Shown here piece by piece: positions 21,209 to 32,241 of a DNA stretch of 64,000 bases. Made by a program: the position numbers and the translations under genes. The number at the start of each line of letters is the position of its first letter. Positions within the stretch are counted from its first letter, which is position 1. The notes beneath the pieces were generated by a model. That model worked only from the letters and a program-made list of their open reading frames with translations. It ran no database searches and had not been told where the DNA came from. The DNA is from Raphanus sativus (lineage: Eukaryota; Streptophyta; Magnoliopsida; Brassicales; Brassicaceae), in contig NC_079518.1 in assembly GCF_000801105.2 (NCBI RefSeq), forward strand, positions 18,580,800 through 18,644,799, given 5' to 3'.

Positions 21209-22468
21209 GGGAAAAAGTGCCTATTTCAATATGAACTTTACGCGTCGTGCCTATTCCTTCACGAACTTTGTAGTAGTGCGTATTCCACACTGAACTAAAC
21301 AAATTTTTAAAAATACTATATGAACTTTATGCGTCGTGTCTATTCCTTCACGAACTTTATAGTAGTGCGTATTTCACATTGAACAAAACCAAAATCAAAA
21401 AATACTACATAGACTCTCAAAATCGTGCTTATTTCAATATTGAGTGTTAAATGTGTTAGTCATCCGTTAATGTATCAAAACAACGTCATTTTGTATAAAT
21501 TTGTGAAATAAAAAATTAAAAATTAAAAATAAAATACACTCTCAAAATTGTGCTTATATATATTGACTGTCAAAAGTAATAGTCATCATTGATTTTATCA
21601 AAAGACTATTTTGGATAAATTCTATGAAATTGTCCGTCGTTTTTTAATTTTTTCATCTTACAAAAAAATAATCCAAAATGATGTTGTTTTAATAAATTAA
21701 TGTATGACTTGACTAACACATTTCACTTACTGACAAAGAAAGACTAACATCTTTGGCGGTCAATATATATATATATAATCACGATTTTGAGCGTCAAAGG
21801 TGTTCGTCTTTTTTCTGTCAGCAAATCAAAAGTGTAGTCATATATATATGTACATTAACCGTCAAAAGTGTTAGTATTTTTCTGTTTAGGAAATCAAAAG
21901 TGTTAGTCATACGTTAATTTATCAAAATAACGTCATTTTTGATAGATTTTATAAAAAATAAAAAATTACAAATTGACGGATAATTTCATAGAATTTATCC
22001 AAAATAAAATCTTTTGATAAATTAAAACATGACTAACACATTTGACAGTCAATATATAAGTACAATTTTGAGAGGTTTTTGGTAAATTAAAGGATGACTA
22101 TTACATTTGACAGTCAATATATATAAGCACAATTTTATGAGTCTATATTTTATTTTGATTTTTAATTTCACAAAATTTATTCAAAATGACGTTGTTTTGA
22201 TAAATTAACGGATGACTAACACATTTAACGCTCAATATTGAAATAAGCACTATTTTGAGAGTCTATGCAGTATTTTTTTTTATTTTTGTTTAGTTCAATG
22301 TGAAATACGCACTACTATAAAGTTCGTGAAAGAATAGACACGACGCATAAAGTTCATATAGTATTTAAAAAAAAAAATTTAGTTCAGTGTGGAATACGCA
22401 CTGCTACAAAGTTCGTGCAGGAATAGGCACGACACGTAAAGTTTATGTTGAAATAGGCACTTTTTCCC
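21209..22468. mobile_element. Long-palindrome MITE (MULE/foldback type) in La1 exon 4
   Basis: The termini GGGAAAAAGTGCCTATTTCA are inverted at the two ends, and the target ATTAAGCT is duplicated at 21201-21208 and 22469-22476 (8 bp; 9 bp if the terminus is read as GG). Similarity between the arms extends for several hundred bases. Each arm contains a tandem duplication of the terminal ~100 bp (GCGTCGTGCCTATTCC unit near 21240 and 21330, mirrored near 22330 and 22425). Internal sequence is AT-rich without an ORF. Long inverted arms with 8-9 bp duplication suggest a Mutator-like or foldback MITE. The exon reads continuously on either side. Confidence 0.9.
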
Positions 22469-22919
22469 ATTAAGCTGTTCAATCAAATCTTCTAGCTTCA
22501 ACAACTCTGTACTCCTACCAACTTTTTTTCCCTTTGTAACCAAAAACAAAACTGATCAATACAATGTTTAAAGATACTTCTCTAAACTGGGCACAATCAT
22601 GTTAACAAGGCTATATTAGAATCAAATTCCCTGGTGACCCAAATGGATGTCGAAGTATTCTCTCGTGACCCTGTTTTAATTTGTTTTTATTTTGCATTAA
22701 AATTATAATACATAACAAGGGGAAATAGCTAAAAGCCCAAACGATTTTGATTTATTTACAGTCCATGTCCTTACTATCCCCACCCATAAACCCGACCCAT
22801 CTAAAATCAGGACCCGTCCTATTTCCCTAAATCCCTAAATTGTAACACAACTTCCCCACTTTCTTCATTTCACGATCTCTGAACATTTCGATCTTCACTC
22901 ATCAATTCTACCAGCGAAA

Positions 22920-25900
22920 ATGACATCTAAACTAAGATTCACCAAGAAAAAGAAAGAATCCCCACCAAAGAAGAAGAAGGAATCTTCTCCAGCAAAGAAG
23001 AAAAAGGTTGAACCGGCTAAGAAGACGACGAAAATGCCGACGGGAAAGAAGAAGCGGAGCAAATCGTCTCCGGCAGAGGAACACGAAGCAGACGACGGTG
23101 GGTCATCGTCTCAACCCACGAAGCGGCCGCATCTCACTTCAAACTGTAACCCTAAAAAACTTCAACCAAATCCGGTTGCTGCCTCCGCTTCTCCTACTCT
23201 AGCCGCTTCTCCTACTCAACCCGACAATGAGGAGGCACCCTTAGGACCACCAGTCACATCAGAAGATCCTCCACCAACGAAGACACAAAATCCGACCCAC
23301 CAAGAAGATCCTCCGGATGCATCTCTCTCTGGGCCTTCCACTAAGGGCGGGACACCTTCTTCAGAACAAGGAGACAATGAGGAAATGGGATCGCATGGTG
23401 AGCCTCCCACATCACGAGAACCTAACGCTACAGAAGAGCAAATTATGGTAAGAAGTCATTTTGAAATAAGTTTTTGTAATATGTTACAACTATTGTAAAC
23501 CTAGTAGTACTTAAGATAAGTGTGACTTGTACAAATGAAGAAGTTTAAATTATTTTACTAATACAACTATGAATGAAAAAGTTGTATAACTGGTACAACT
23601 TCTTAGAAATCTAACTAGAAGATGACAGTTTTGTATTACTCGTTTCACTTATACAACTGTAATATGTAAAACAAGTATCACTTGTACATCTTGTAATTAT
23701 CTAACTAGTGAAACTTGTACAAGTGTTATTTGTATAACTAGTATTACTCGTAAAACTGTTATTTGTATAACTAGTATTACTCGTACAACTATAACCTATC
23801 TAATAAGTAATATTTGTACAACTATTATATGCATAACATGTAGAACATATGTAACTCATATAACTCGTACAACTATCCTACATATTATTTTTATAACTCG
23901 TACAACTAGAACATATGTAGCTCCAAGTAAAACAAATCTAAGTAGTATAACTTGTACTACTGCTTTTTGTATTACTTGTATAACTCGTTCAACTTAAACA
24001 AACTTAAGTATGCAACTTGTAATACTCGTAAAACTACGACTGTAGCAGAACTTGTGTATTACTAGTATAACTCGTATATGTATAACTTATGTTACTCGTA
24101 CAACTAGCACTTGCGTAACTAGTGTAACTTGTATTACCAGTACAACTCTTTAGATTTCAGTTGTATTAATGTTATATTTTTGTAGGGTTGGCTGGAGGAG
24201 CAATCAAACCACACAGGTTTTACTTCCAACCAGCCGAATATGGGAAACACTGTAAGCTCTCTTCAAGGTGTCATCAAACGCATTTCATCAAGTTGATTGA
24301 CAATTTTCATGCAACCGAGAAGAAGTGGTTTTACCAGCACCCACAGTTCAAGCATATTTTCCATATGGAGTGCTCCTCAAGGAGAAAGGTGATGGGATTG
24401 TGGATGTTATTAATTCGCACCATAAAAGTCGACAAGAAGAGACAGGCTTGGTTTGTGGTAAATGGGGTTCCCATTCGTTACTCCATCAGAGAACATGGCC
24501 TTATATCAGGACTATACTGCCACACATATCCAGAAAACTATGAGAGCATAGGGAGTTTGATGTTTGCTAAGAAGTACTTTCAGAAACCACCAAAGAAGAA
24601 GGGTGACGATCCTCCTGTACTAAAAGTGACACCGGCTGATGTCCTAAAGAAGCTAAAGGCGATGAAATATGATGGTAGTCATGAACGGTTGAGGATGGCT
24701 GTGCTTTATTTCTTGGCCACAGTCATTTTTCAAAGATCAAGGTATGAAACCCCTATAGACCATTTTCTTCTCCGAATGGTTAATGATCTTCGGGTGTGCC
24801 ACACGTTTCCATGGGGGCGTTTCACCTTTGACGACTCCTTGAATGAGATAAAACATATGGTGAAGCATTTTCGAGGAAAGATTCCAACTGTAAAGCGTAC
24901 TTGGACATTTCCTGGGTTTATCAACCCACTAGAGGTAATAATTGTTAACTGAATGGCATATAACATGTATAATTTGTTACTAATATGTTAGTTTAATATG
25001 GTGTGCAGATATTGGCGTTTGAAAGTATCCAAGTGCTGAAGGAAAATTTTAGAGAAGATGTTGAAGAATTTGATGATAGCTGTCCAAGAATGTGCAAGTC
25101 GAGATTCCTAGGGAATGGGTCGTCAGGATATGCGTTGAGCGAGATATATGATAAGCTAGGAGAAACAAAGGTGATATACTTGAAGTGTATTTCTGTGTCA
25201 TTTTTTCAAGTCTTCATATTTTTACCTTAATGTGTGATATTTTCATTATTTTTTCAGGAAATTTCTAGTATTTTGAAACCAATTGGAAATGAGACAGATC
25301 TATCAGTTGAGATCTTTGATGATGGGTTATGGGATGATGTTGAGCTGGAAGATGATGGGGATAAGGATGACCTAATTGTCGATGGTTGGAACAAGATTAT
25401 TATTCGTGACCAAGTAAAGATTCTTTGGGAGGATCTGTACAAGATGGATGTCAATACTCGAAAGAGAGAACATGAGCCTGAGAGGATTTGTGAAGATCTT
25501 GAGGGTCCGAGGGTATGTGAGGAAACTGAGGCAGGATGTGAGAGTTTGGAAACAAGAGTTGCTCAGTTGGAAGCAGACATGAAGGTGAGAGATGACATAA
25601 TTTTTAAGTTGGAAGCAAGAATAAAGAGTATGGAAGATTACCGCAATCTGAGGGACGGATTTGGAAACATGGAGGACTTGTTTGATCATGATCGTTTTGA
25701 CACTGGTGGAGGCCGAGAAAATGGTATAAATTATGATGTTATTTATTAGGGTCAGTTTTTAAGACATATGATTTACCTTATATATTGTTATTTTAGTTGA
25801 TACTGATAAAGATATCACAAATGGCAGAAGATGATGCTGATAAGGAGGCAACAAAGGATGGAGAGGATGAGCCTGAGAAAGAAAGCCAGGTTGATGCTGA

Positions 25901-26283
25901 TAAGAATGCCGCAAAGGAAGGTGAGAATGAACCCAAGCAGATGGCAGAAGATGATGCTGATAAGGAAGCCACCAAGGATGTTGGGAATGAGCCCGAGCAC
26001 GCACTGCAAGGTAAGTATTTTGTCGTAATTTTTATTGTAACTTAGCTGTGATTTGATTTTATTTTATTTTGTAGAGGATCTTGAAGTGATGGCAGCAGCT
26101 GCCGAGAAGTTTGAGAAAGAAATTTCGGAGAAGGAAGTTGCAGAGAAAGAAGCTGTGGAGAAAGCTTCGGAGAAAGAATCTACGGATGAAATGGATGGAG
26201 ATGCTGAAGAAGATTCACCGAAGAAGACGAAAAGGGTGCCAAAGCCTTCTCGTATGAAGCAGTCTCCATATGTTGAGAAGTAG
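22920..26283 (+). CDS. MULE accessory gene, DUF1985-like nuclear protein
   Basis: Likely exons are 22920-23447, 24186-24934, 25009-25170, 25258-25723, 25797-26010 and 26075-26283. The N-terminus is extremely Lys-rich (KKKKESPPKKKKE), probably nuclear and DNA-binding. Exon 2 carries a DUF1985-like domain (KKRQAWFVVNGVPIRYSIRE, HGLISGLYCHTYPENYE). Exon 4 has a coiled coil (LETRVAQLEADMKVRDDI). Exon 5 has imperfect acidic repeats of AEDDADKEATKD, and the end is KEA-rich with a basic KKTKRVPKPSR tail. No Ulp1 protease catalytic domain is present. Exon 1 ends in phase 0, but the DUF1985 frame in exon 2 needs one extra base, and exon 4 to 5 is similarly uncertain; a missed mini-exon or a frameshift is possible. 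In other MULEs DUF1985 genes accompany the transposase, and VANC-type accessory proteins counter silencing. That role here is inference. Confidence 0.65.
23480..24150 (+). repeat. ACTNGTACAACT motif array in intron 1 of the DUF1985-like gene
   Basis: Almost continuous degenerate copies of RTAACTNGTAYAACT on the + strand, such as ATAACTCGTACAACTA near 23853 and 23891. TAGTATTAC occurs at 23739-23747 and 23772-23780. Copies are short, spaced irregularly and separated by AT-rich DNA, as for binding-site clusters. Confidence 0.75.
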
Positions 26284-26505
26284 TAATTTAGGTGTTTCTT
26301 GTATTTTGAACTTAAAACTTTATGCTGCTTTTGGATGTTGGTGTTGCTTTTGCCAAACATAAAACTTGTGTTGTTGTAAAACTTAAGAATTAGTGTTGCT
26401 TTTGTGAAACATAGAGCTTGTGTGTTCTGATTTAGTAGTGAACTTGTGTTTGTCATATTGTTGTTGAACTTGACAGATTTTGGTATAACTAATACTACCA
26501 ACTAA
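26284..26505. other. 3' region of the DUF1985-like gene
   Basis: T-rich non-coding sequence with repeats of AACTTGTGTT. It probably holds the polyadenylation region. Confidence 0.45.
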
Positions 26506-27340
26506 ACTATGGCAAAATTACTCTGACGTATACAACTGGTACAACTACATCAAAGAAGGTACAACTAATGTTTTTAAAACATGTCACACATTTAAAACGT
26601 GAAAAACAACTAAAACATAACAAAATTATTAACAAGTAGTTGTACTAGTATTTTAGTTGTACAATCTAATACATAGTTGTACCAGATTTTGAGTTGTACA
26701 GGTTTGTTCATAGTCGTATTTTGGTAGAAAATTTGTAATGTGTAGTTGTACGACATTAAAAATATATATAACTCAGTTGTACAACCTTTCAATTCTTATA
26801 CGCATAGAACCACATACAAAGGAATACTTAGTTTTGTTAAAATATATTATGTGTAAGTTTTCTAAAAATATAATGAACAAACTAGTAAACAAACCTTTAA
26901 TGTACAAGGTAGATCATGGAAAGTTATTTGATTGTGTAATAATTTGAAAAAAAAATGGTAAAACTTCAAATAATTAGGGTGGACCACTCTAAGGACATTC
27001 CAACTTGTATAGTATGTTGTTGTTTAATTATAAAAAGCCAAATGGAGTTTTAAAATGTTATATTTGAAGAAGTTTTACCAGTTGTACCAGTATTTCCTTC
27101 CTCGTATATATAATGTAGTTGTACTAGTTGTCCTAGTATTACATCAAATAGTTATACTAGTTGTACCGGTATGACAACACAGAAACATGACTTTTATATT
27201 ATATGAAGTTTTATCAGTTGTACCTGTCGTACCTATCAGAAACAACACATTACATAAATAAGTTCTACATCATCTAAATAAGTTTCACAACACATAAATA
27301 AGTCCTACAACACATAAATAAGTTTGATTACACATACATA
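26506..27340 (-). repeat. Motif array between the two MULE genes
   Basis: The inverse form AGTTGTACNAGT recurs here (AGTTGTACCAGTAT near 27080, AGTTGTACCGGTAT near 27160), with TAGTATTAC at 27134-27142. 27240-27360 is a tandem array of ACACATAAATAAGT(C/T)-type units of about 20 bp. Confidence 0.7.
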
Positions 27341-27384
27341 AGACTCAAAACACATAAGAAATTTTCATAACACATAAGTAAGAC

Positions 27385-29841
27385 TCATTCATCAATTCCT
27401 TCGTTGCCACCTCTCTCGTCGCCATTTCCTTCGCTGCCACTTTCCTCGCTGCCACTTCCCTCACTGTCACTTCCCTCACTGTTGCTTTCTTCGTAGTCGA
27501 TGTCATCGTTATCGCTGTCATCTTTGTCGCTACTGTCACCAAGCCACTCCGAGAATGGTGGATATGTTTTCTTTCTCTTCCTCCGGTATTCTCCCGCAGA
27601 TGGGAATCTCGTAGTTTGTAGTCTTCCTTTCTTTTTGTCCACATACGGCGGGAAAACAACCTGAGATTGTATTTCTTGAGGAACTTGCCAGGATGAATGA
27701 TGAGGCACTGGATATATTGTTCTACAATATGCTAATGTCCACTGCTCCATCCAATAATACTTAGAACAATAATTTTCAACCAACTGCTCCAGTGTATCAT
27801 CTGTTGTAGTTTTGCAATACTTCATGATAGCAGCAAGTGCATGCACACAAGGATATCGATCAATTTCAAAATGCCGACAATGACATCTTTTGTTAATCAA
27901 ATCAACCAAATAACCTTTCCCGTCCGTACCAGTAACATTGTACGTGCGTTCAAATGTGTCTAGCACCTCCACACGAAGTGTTCTTGCAATCGGACAGTTC
28001 GCATGCAATTCCGCATGCACACGTGGGACAAGTAGCTGCCTCTGTGGAACCCCTACAGAAATTTGTCGGTATTTGTTAAACCATTCTATGATCTTCCCCA
28101 CGATCTGATCAATCATTGGCAGCAATGCATATTTCCTTTCTTCCTTGAAAACACCATTCATAGATTCAACAGTGTTGGTTGTATCTATATTGTACCTTGC
28201 TCCTGGAAATTGACATCTTGCCCATTTGGTCTCATCAACACTCTCATCCAGATACTTGGCAGCTTGAGGATACATTCTTCTGAAATCAGTATATTTTCTT
28301 CTAAACTCTTTTTCTGTGTAAATACCAGCAATTTTTTTGAACTTATGAGCAACCACATCTTTCCTAACATTGCTGCATGCTCCTTTCACATTATTAGCCA
28401 AGTGATATATGCAATATCCATGGATCGCCAATGGGTAGACCTCGTGTACTGTCTTGATGATGCTTTGGTTTCTATCAGTACAGAATACAAGCTGAGGATC
28501 ATCTGGTATCAAGGTTTTCAATGTAGACAAAAACCATCTCCAACTTGCATTTTTCTCACCATCTACTACAGCAAAAGCGAGAGGATAATGATGATGATCT
28601 GGATCCTGAGCAGTGGCAATAAGAAGCACTCCTTTATACACACCCTTCAGATGAGTTCCATCCATAATTATCACTTTCCTCATGGAATTAAACCCTTCAA
28701 TGCAATCTCCGAGTGCAAAGAACACATACTTAAACTCGTTCTTCTCATCCACTAGTAAGTGCGTAACAGTACCAGGATTCAACATTTTCAACATGTGCAA
28801 GTAAGACGGCAGTCTAGCAAAACTCTCTGTTGGATTACCACGCATATCATTGATAGCTTTGTATTTTCCCCTCCAAGCCGTAGCATACGAAACCGTAACA
28901 CCCAGTTTGTTCTTAACCAAATCTATGAGATCCTTTGGTGCTGGAGTCTTGTATTTTCCTGGATAATCAGCTTGCAGCACAGATGCGACCAAGCTTGGTG
29001 TGCCACTTTTCCCCTTCTTAGTTGCACTTTCCTCTATCCTGACGCAAGTATGCATCTTCCGATATGTCCTTATAGTGAAAAAATCCGACTTTGCCAGCTT
29101 TGCAGCTCGTACATACCATTTGCAACCAACCCCACGACACTTTAATACGTAAAGGCGAGGCGCCGACTTCACTATATGAACCTCAAAACAATTTTTATGC
29201 ACAGCTTTGTCCACTAAATCTCTCACTTCATCCTTAGTTTCAAATTCTTGGTGCAAAGCCATGTCAATACCGTCATCCCACTCGAAATGTACAACTGGTG
29301 TTCCAATTGGTGTAACAACCGCCAAATTCTCCATATAATCTCTTCCAATACTCACTTCATCGCCTTTCTCATTCTCATCCTCTTGAATATGAGGAATAGT
29401 CGCCAACTCCTTAAGACCGGCCATATCATCAATAGCTCTTGCATCACTAAGAATTCCCTCATCTCTAGAAAACATCTCGTTACTTTGGTTTTGTAAGACA
29501 AATTCTATGAGCTCCACGTGCAAGACACTACGCCTCTGATTTTTTTTGACTTCCAATAAATATCCTAAAACATCTTCATCATCGAAGATGTAACATGGCC
29601 TCTTATCATCCATTCCAAAGGGAAAGTAACTCAGCTGAATCCTGGACGAAGCTACATCAATTTTCATTTTCCTGCATATTCTATCAACCAACTGAGAGTA
29701 AGTCACCTCCTCGTCACTTCTCATCGTAAACACTAAAGTAGAAATATGTCGGTCTTTCCGTTTCCATCGAACTTCATCTCCCACATCTGAATAACTACCT
29801 CCGTGATCAAAATATATCACCACACGTCTGTTGTTATCCAT
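27385..29841 (-). CDS. mudrA: MURA-type MULE transposase with SWIM zinc finger
   Basis: 818 residues from the ATG at 29841 (MDNNRRVVIYFDHGGSYSD). The upstream TTTTCAG at ~29848 looks like a splice acceptor, so a leader intron is likely. The N-terminal ~100 residues are the PB1-like plant MuDR domain. The MuDR DNA-binding domain lies near residues 210-290 (HQEFETKDEVRDLVDKAVHK, CRGVGCKWYVRA). The catalytic RNase H-like domain starts at VIIMDGTHLKGVYKG (first Asp), with FCTDRNQS (second Asp) and YCIYHLANNVK. The SWIM finger CHCRHFEIDRYPCVHALA (CXCXnCXH) follows, then a Ser/Asp/Glu/Gly-rich tail encoded by repeats. It cuts and inserts the element at the host site. There are no internal stops, and its coding capacity looks intact. 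Confidence 0.93.
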   Translation of the reverse strand: MDNNRRVVIYFDHGGSYSDVGDEVRWKRKDRHISTLVFTMRSDEEVTYSQLVDRICRKMKIDVASSRIQLSYFPFGMDDKRPCYIFDDEDVLGYLLEVKKNQRRSVLHVELIEFVLQNQSNEMFSRDEGILSDARAIDDMAGLKELATIPHIQEDENEKGDEVSIGRDYMENLAVVTPIGTPVVHFEWDDGIDMALHQEFETKDEVRDLVDKAVHKNCFEVHIVKSAPRLYVLKCRGVGCKWYVRAAKLAKSDFFTIRTYRKMHTCVRIEESATKKGKSGTPSLVASVLQADYPGKYKTPAPKDLIDLVKNKLGVTVSYATAWRGKYKAINDMRGNPTESFARLPSYLHMLKMLNPGTVTHLLVDEKNEFKYVFFALGDCIEGFNSMRKVIIMDGTHLKGVYKGVLLIATAQDPDHHHYPLAFAVVDGEKNASWRWFLSTLKTLIPDDPQLVFCTDRNQSIIKTVHEVYPLAIHGYCIYHLANNVKGACSNVRKDVVAHKFKKIAGIYTEKEFRRKYTDFRRMYPQAAKYLDESVDETKWARCQFPGARYNIDTTNTVESMNGVFKEERKYALLPMIDQIVGKIIEWFNKYRQISVGVPQRQLLVPRVHAELHANCPIARTLRVEVLDTFERTYNVTGTDGKGYLVDLINKRCHCRHFEIDRYPCVHALAAIMKYCKTTTDDTLEQLVENYCSKYYWMEQWTLAYCRTIYPVPHHSSWQVPQEIQSQVVFPPYVDKKKGRLQTTRFPSAGEYRRKRKKTYPPFSEWLGDSSDKDDSDNDDIDYEESNSEGSDSEGSGSEESGSEGNGDERGGNEGIDE

Positions 29842-29879
29842 AGTTACCTGAAAAATTATAATGAACAACATTATCACTT

Positions 29880-30140
29880 AATAGTTGTACCGGTTATTTT
29901 AGTTATACACGGAGTAATGATGACAGTTGTACTAGTTGTACCAGTATCATATTGTATACGTTATTAATAGTTATACCAGTTTAACTAATTCTATGTTTCG
30001 TGTGAACCATCACAGTAGCACTAGTTGTACCAGTATATATGTTGTACATGTTTAAGTAGTCGTACGGTTCGGATGAACAACCACTGTAACACTTGTTATA
30101 CCAGTTATAGCATCTTATATAAACAATTTTCCTTCCACAA
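29880..30140 (-). promoter_or_regulatory. Motif array upstream of the transposase gene
   Basis: Copies of AGTTGTACYNGT (AGTTGTACTAGTTGTACCAG near 29930, CTAGTTGTACCAGTAT near 30018) sit in the promoter/leader of mudrA, in the same orientation relative to the gene as the array in the other gene's intron. Confidence 0.65.
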
Positions 30141-30237
30141 TTTCATGATTCTAATTAGATTTACATTATATTAAACTTCAGATCACTCTTACTACTGTAA
30201 TGTATTTTGTTCAAACATGATTCAACCAAATCTAATT

Positions 30238-30765
<528 letters not shown>

Positions 30766-31909
30766 GCTATATTAAAAACAGGTCTCAATAAAAAAAAAAG
30801 AAAAAAAGAAACTTTACCATCTTCTGAAACCTTGAGAGCCTTAGAGGTACGAAGGGTATCAGCAACAGCTTTGATGGTATCTTCAGGGATGTCATCTCCT
30901 TTAGAATCACCCAACTTCAAGTATGCTCTCATTTTACTGAATGAACATATCAACGCCAAACTAACCACTGTTCTCCAAAAAACCAAACATCAACACTTAG
31001 CAATAACAAACAAAAAACACAACGAATGCAATTGAACTGTTCAAAAAGATGGAAACTTTACATCCATCTTCACTCTGTGTAACCGTCTTCTTCAAGAAAT
31101 CATCAATGGGAAGGTTACTATCACTGAAGTAGAACTCCACCTAAAGAATCGAATATCAAATATTAAAAAAGTCATGGAGAAATAGAAGAGGAGAAGGAGA
31201 GGTTTGAACCTGACGGAGAACAGTTTTGGCGGTTTCTTCTGCGAGACAAGGGATCGACATCATTGTTCACTACTGGTTCGAGAGGCAGAGAAGAAGAATA
31301 GAGAGAGTACTAGGTTTAGTCAAATTACAGTTTATATTTTACTTCAGGTTTCTCCATTTGATCCTCTCTCTCTAGAGCTCAGGACTCTCTCTTTTGAGCT
31401 TTAGGTCTTTTCCTCCGATCAAATCTCTCTGTTATACTCTGTCTTCTCAGTCTCTCCTTCTTTTCAAGATGTCTTCTGAAATGGATAAAGCTATGTTAGC
31501 TCTCTCTCTGAAGGATAACGATGATATACCCTTCGATATGCCCGATCTCCCACAATACTACTCATCTGATCGAAACGCTAAAAGCCTCATCAGTCGCCTT
31601 CTTAATCCTCGCCATCAAAATATGGCTAGTCCAATTCTCGATATGCCCCGCAAATGGCAGAAGCAAAACAGGGTCCGAGGAATCGCATTATCAGCTGAGC
31701 GCTTCCAATTTATCTTTGATCATGCGCATGACCTCGAAGATGTTCTCGGCAAGGGCATGCAAACCTATCAGGAGTGGGGTCTAGCAATAGATCGTTGGTT
31801 CGACTCTCCCCCAGATGATTACCTCCAATATGTTCCGATTTGGGTGCAAATCAAAAACATTCCAGTTAATCACTATACTACGGAAGCTATCACTGCAATT
31901 TGAGGTTTG

Positions 31910-32222
31910 TGATAAGCTAGCTGTACCTTTGGCTTACATACATAAGAAGCAGAGGTCGCAGAGGAGAGCTAGAGATGACTGAAGTGTGGAAGTGAAGTGG
32001 AGATGAGAGACTCTAGCTAAGGCAGAGGTTTAGTAGAGTCTTAGATATATATAAATAAGAGTACGATGTCGTTTTACTATTTGAGACTTGTAGTATTTAT
32101 TCTCGAGTTGTTGGACGTTTGGGGATATCAAATGATCAATTAACAAAAAGCAATTCTTATCTTCTCTCCCTTTCTTCTACTTTCCCATACCCTTTCTGTT
32201 ACAGATAAACCCTAGTTTATCT
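31910..32222 (+). repeat. 5' LTR of the chromovirus
   Basis: 313 bp, starts TGATAAGCTAGC. It ends TTTATCT where the 3' LTR ends TTTATCA. It has a TATATATAAATAAGAG TATA region and a handful of substitutions against the 3' LTR. Confidence 0.93.
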
Positions 32223-32241
32223 TTGGTATCAGAGCACAGCC

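Noticed and set aside
25759..26009. Minus-strand frames over the acidic repeats
   Set aside because: They are shadows of the low-complexity AEDDADKEATKD repeats on the + strand.
28063..28755. 230-codon open frame on the + strand
   Set aside because: It is antisense to the MURA transposase catalytic region. Its length follows from the codon bias of the real gene, and it has no recognisable domain.
31360..31368. GATCCT as a LINE target duplication with GATCCT after the A-run at 54712
   Set aside because: Six bases is too short for a LINE duplication, and it does not abut a clear 5' end.
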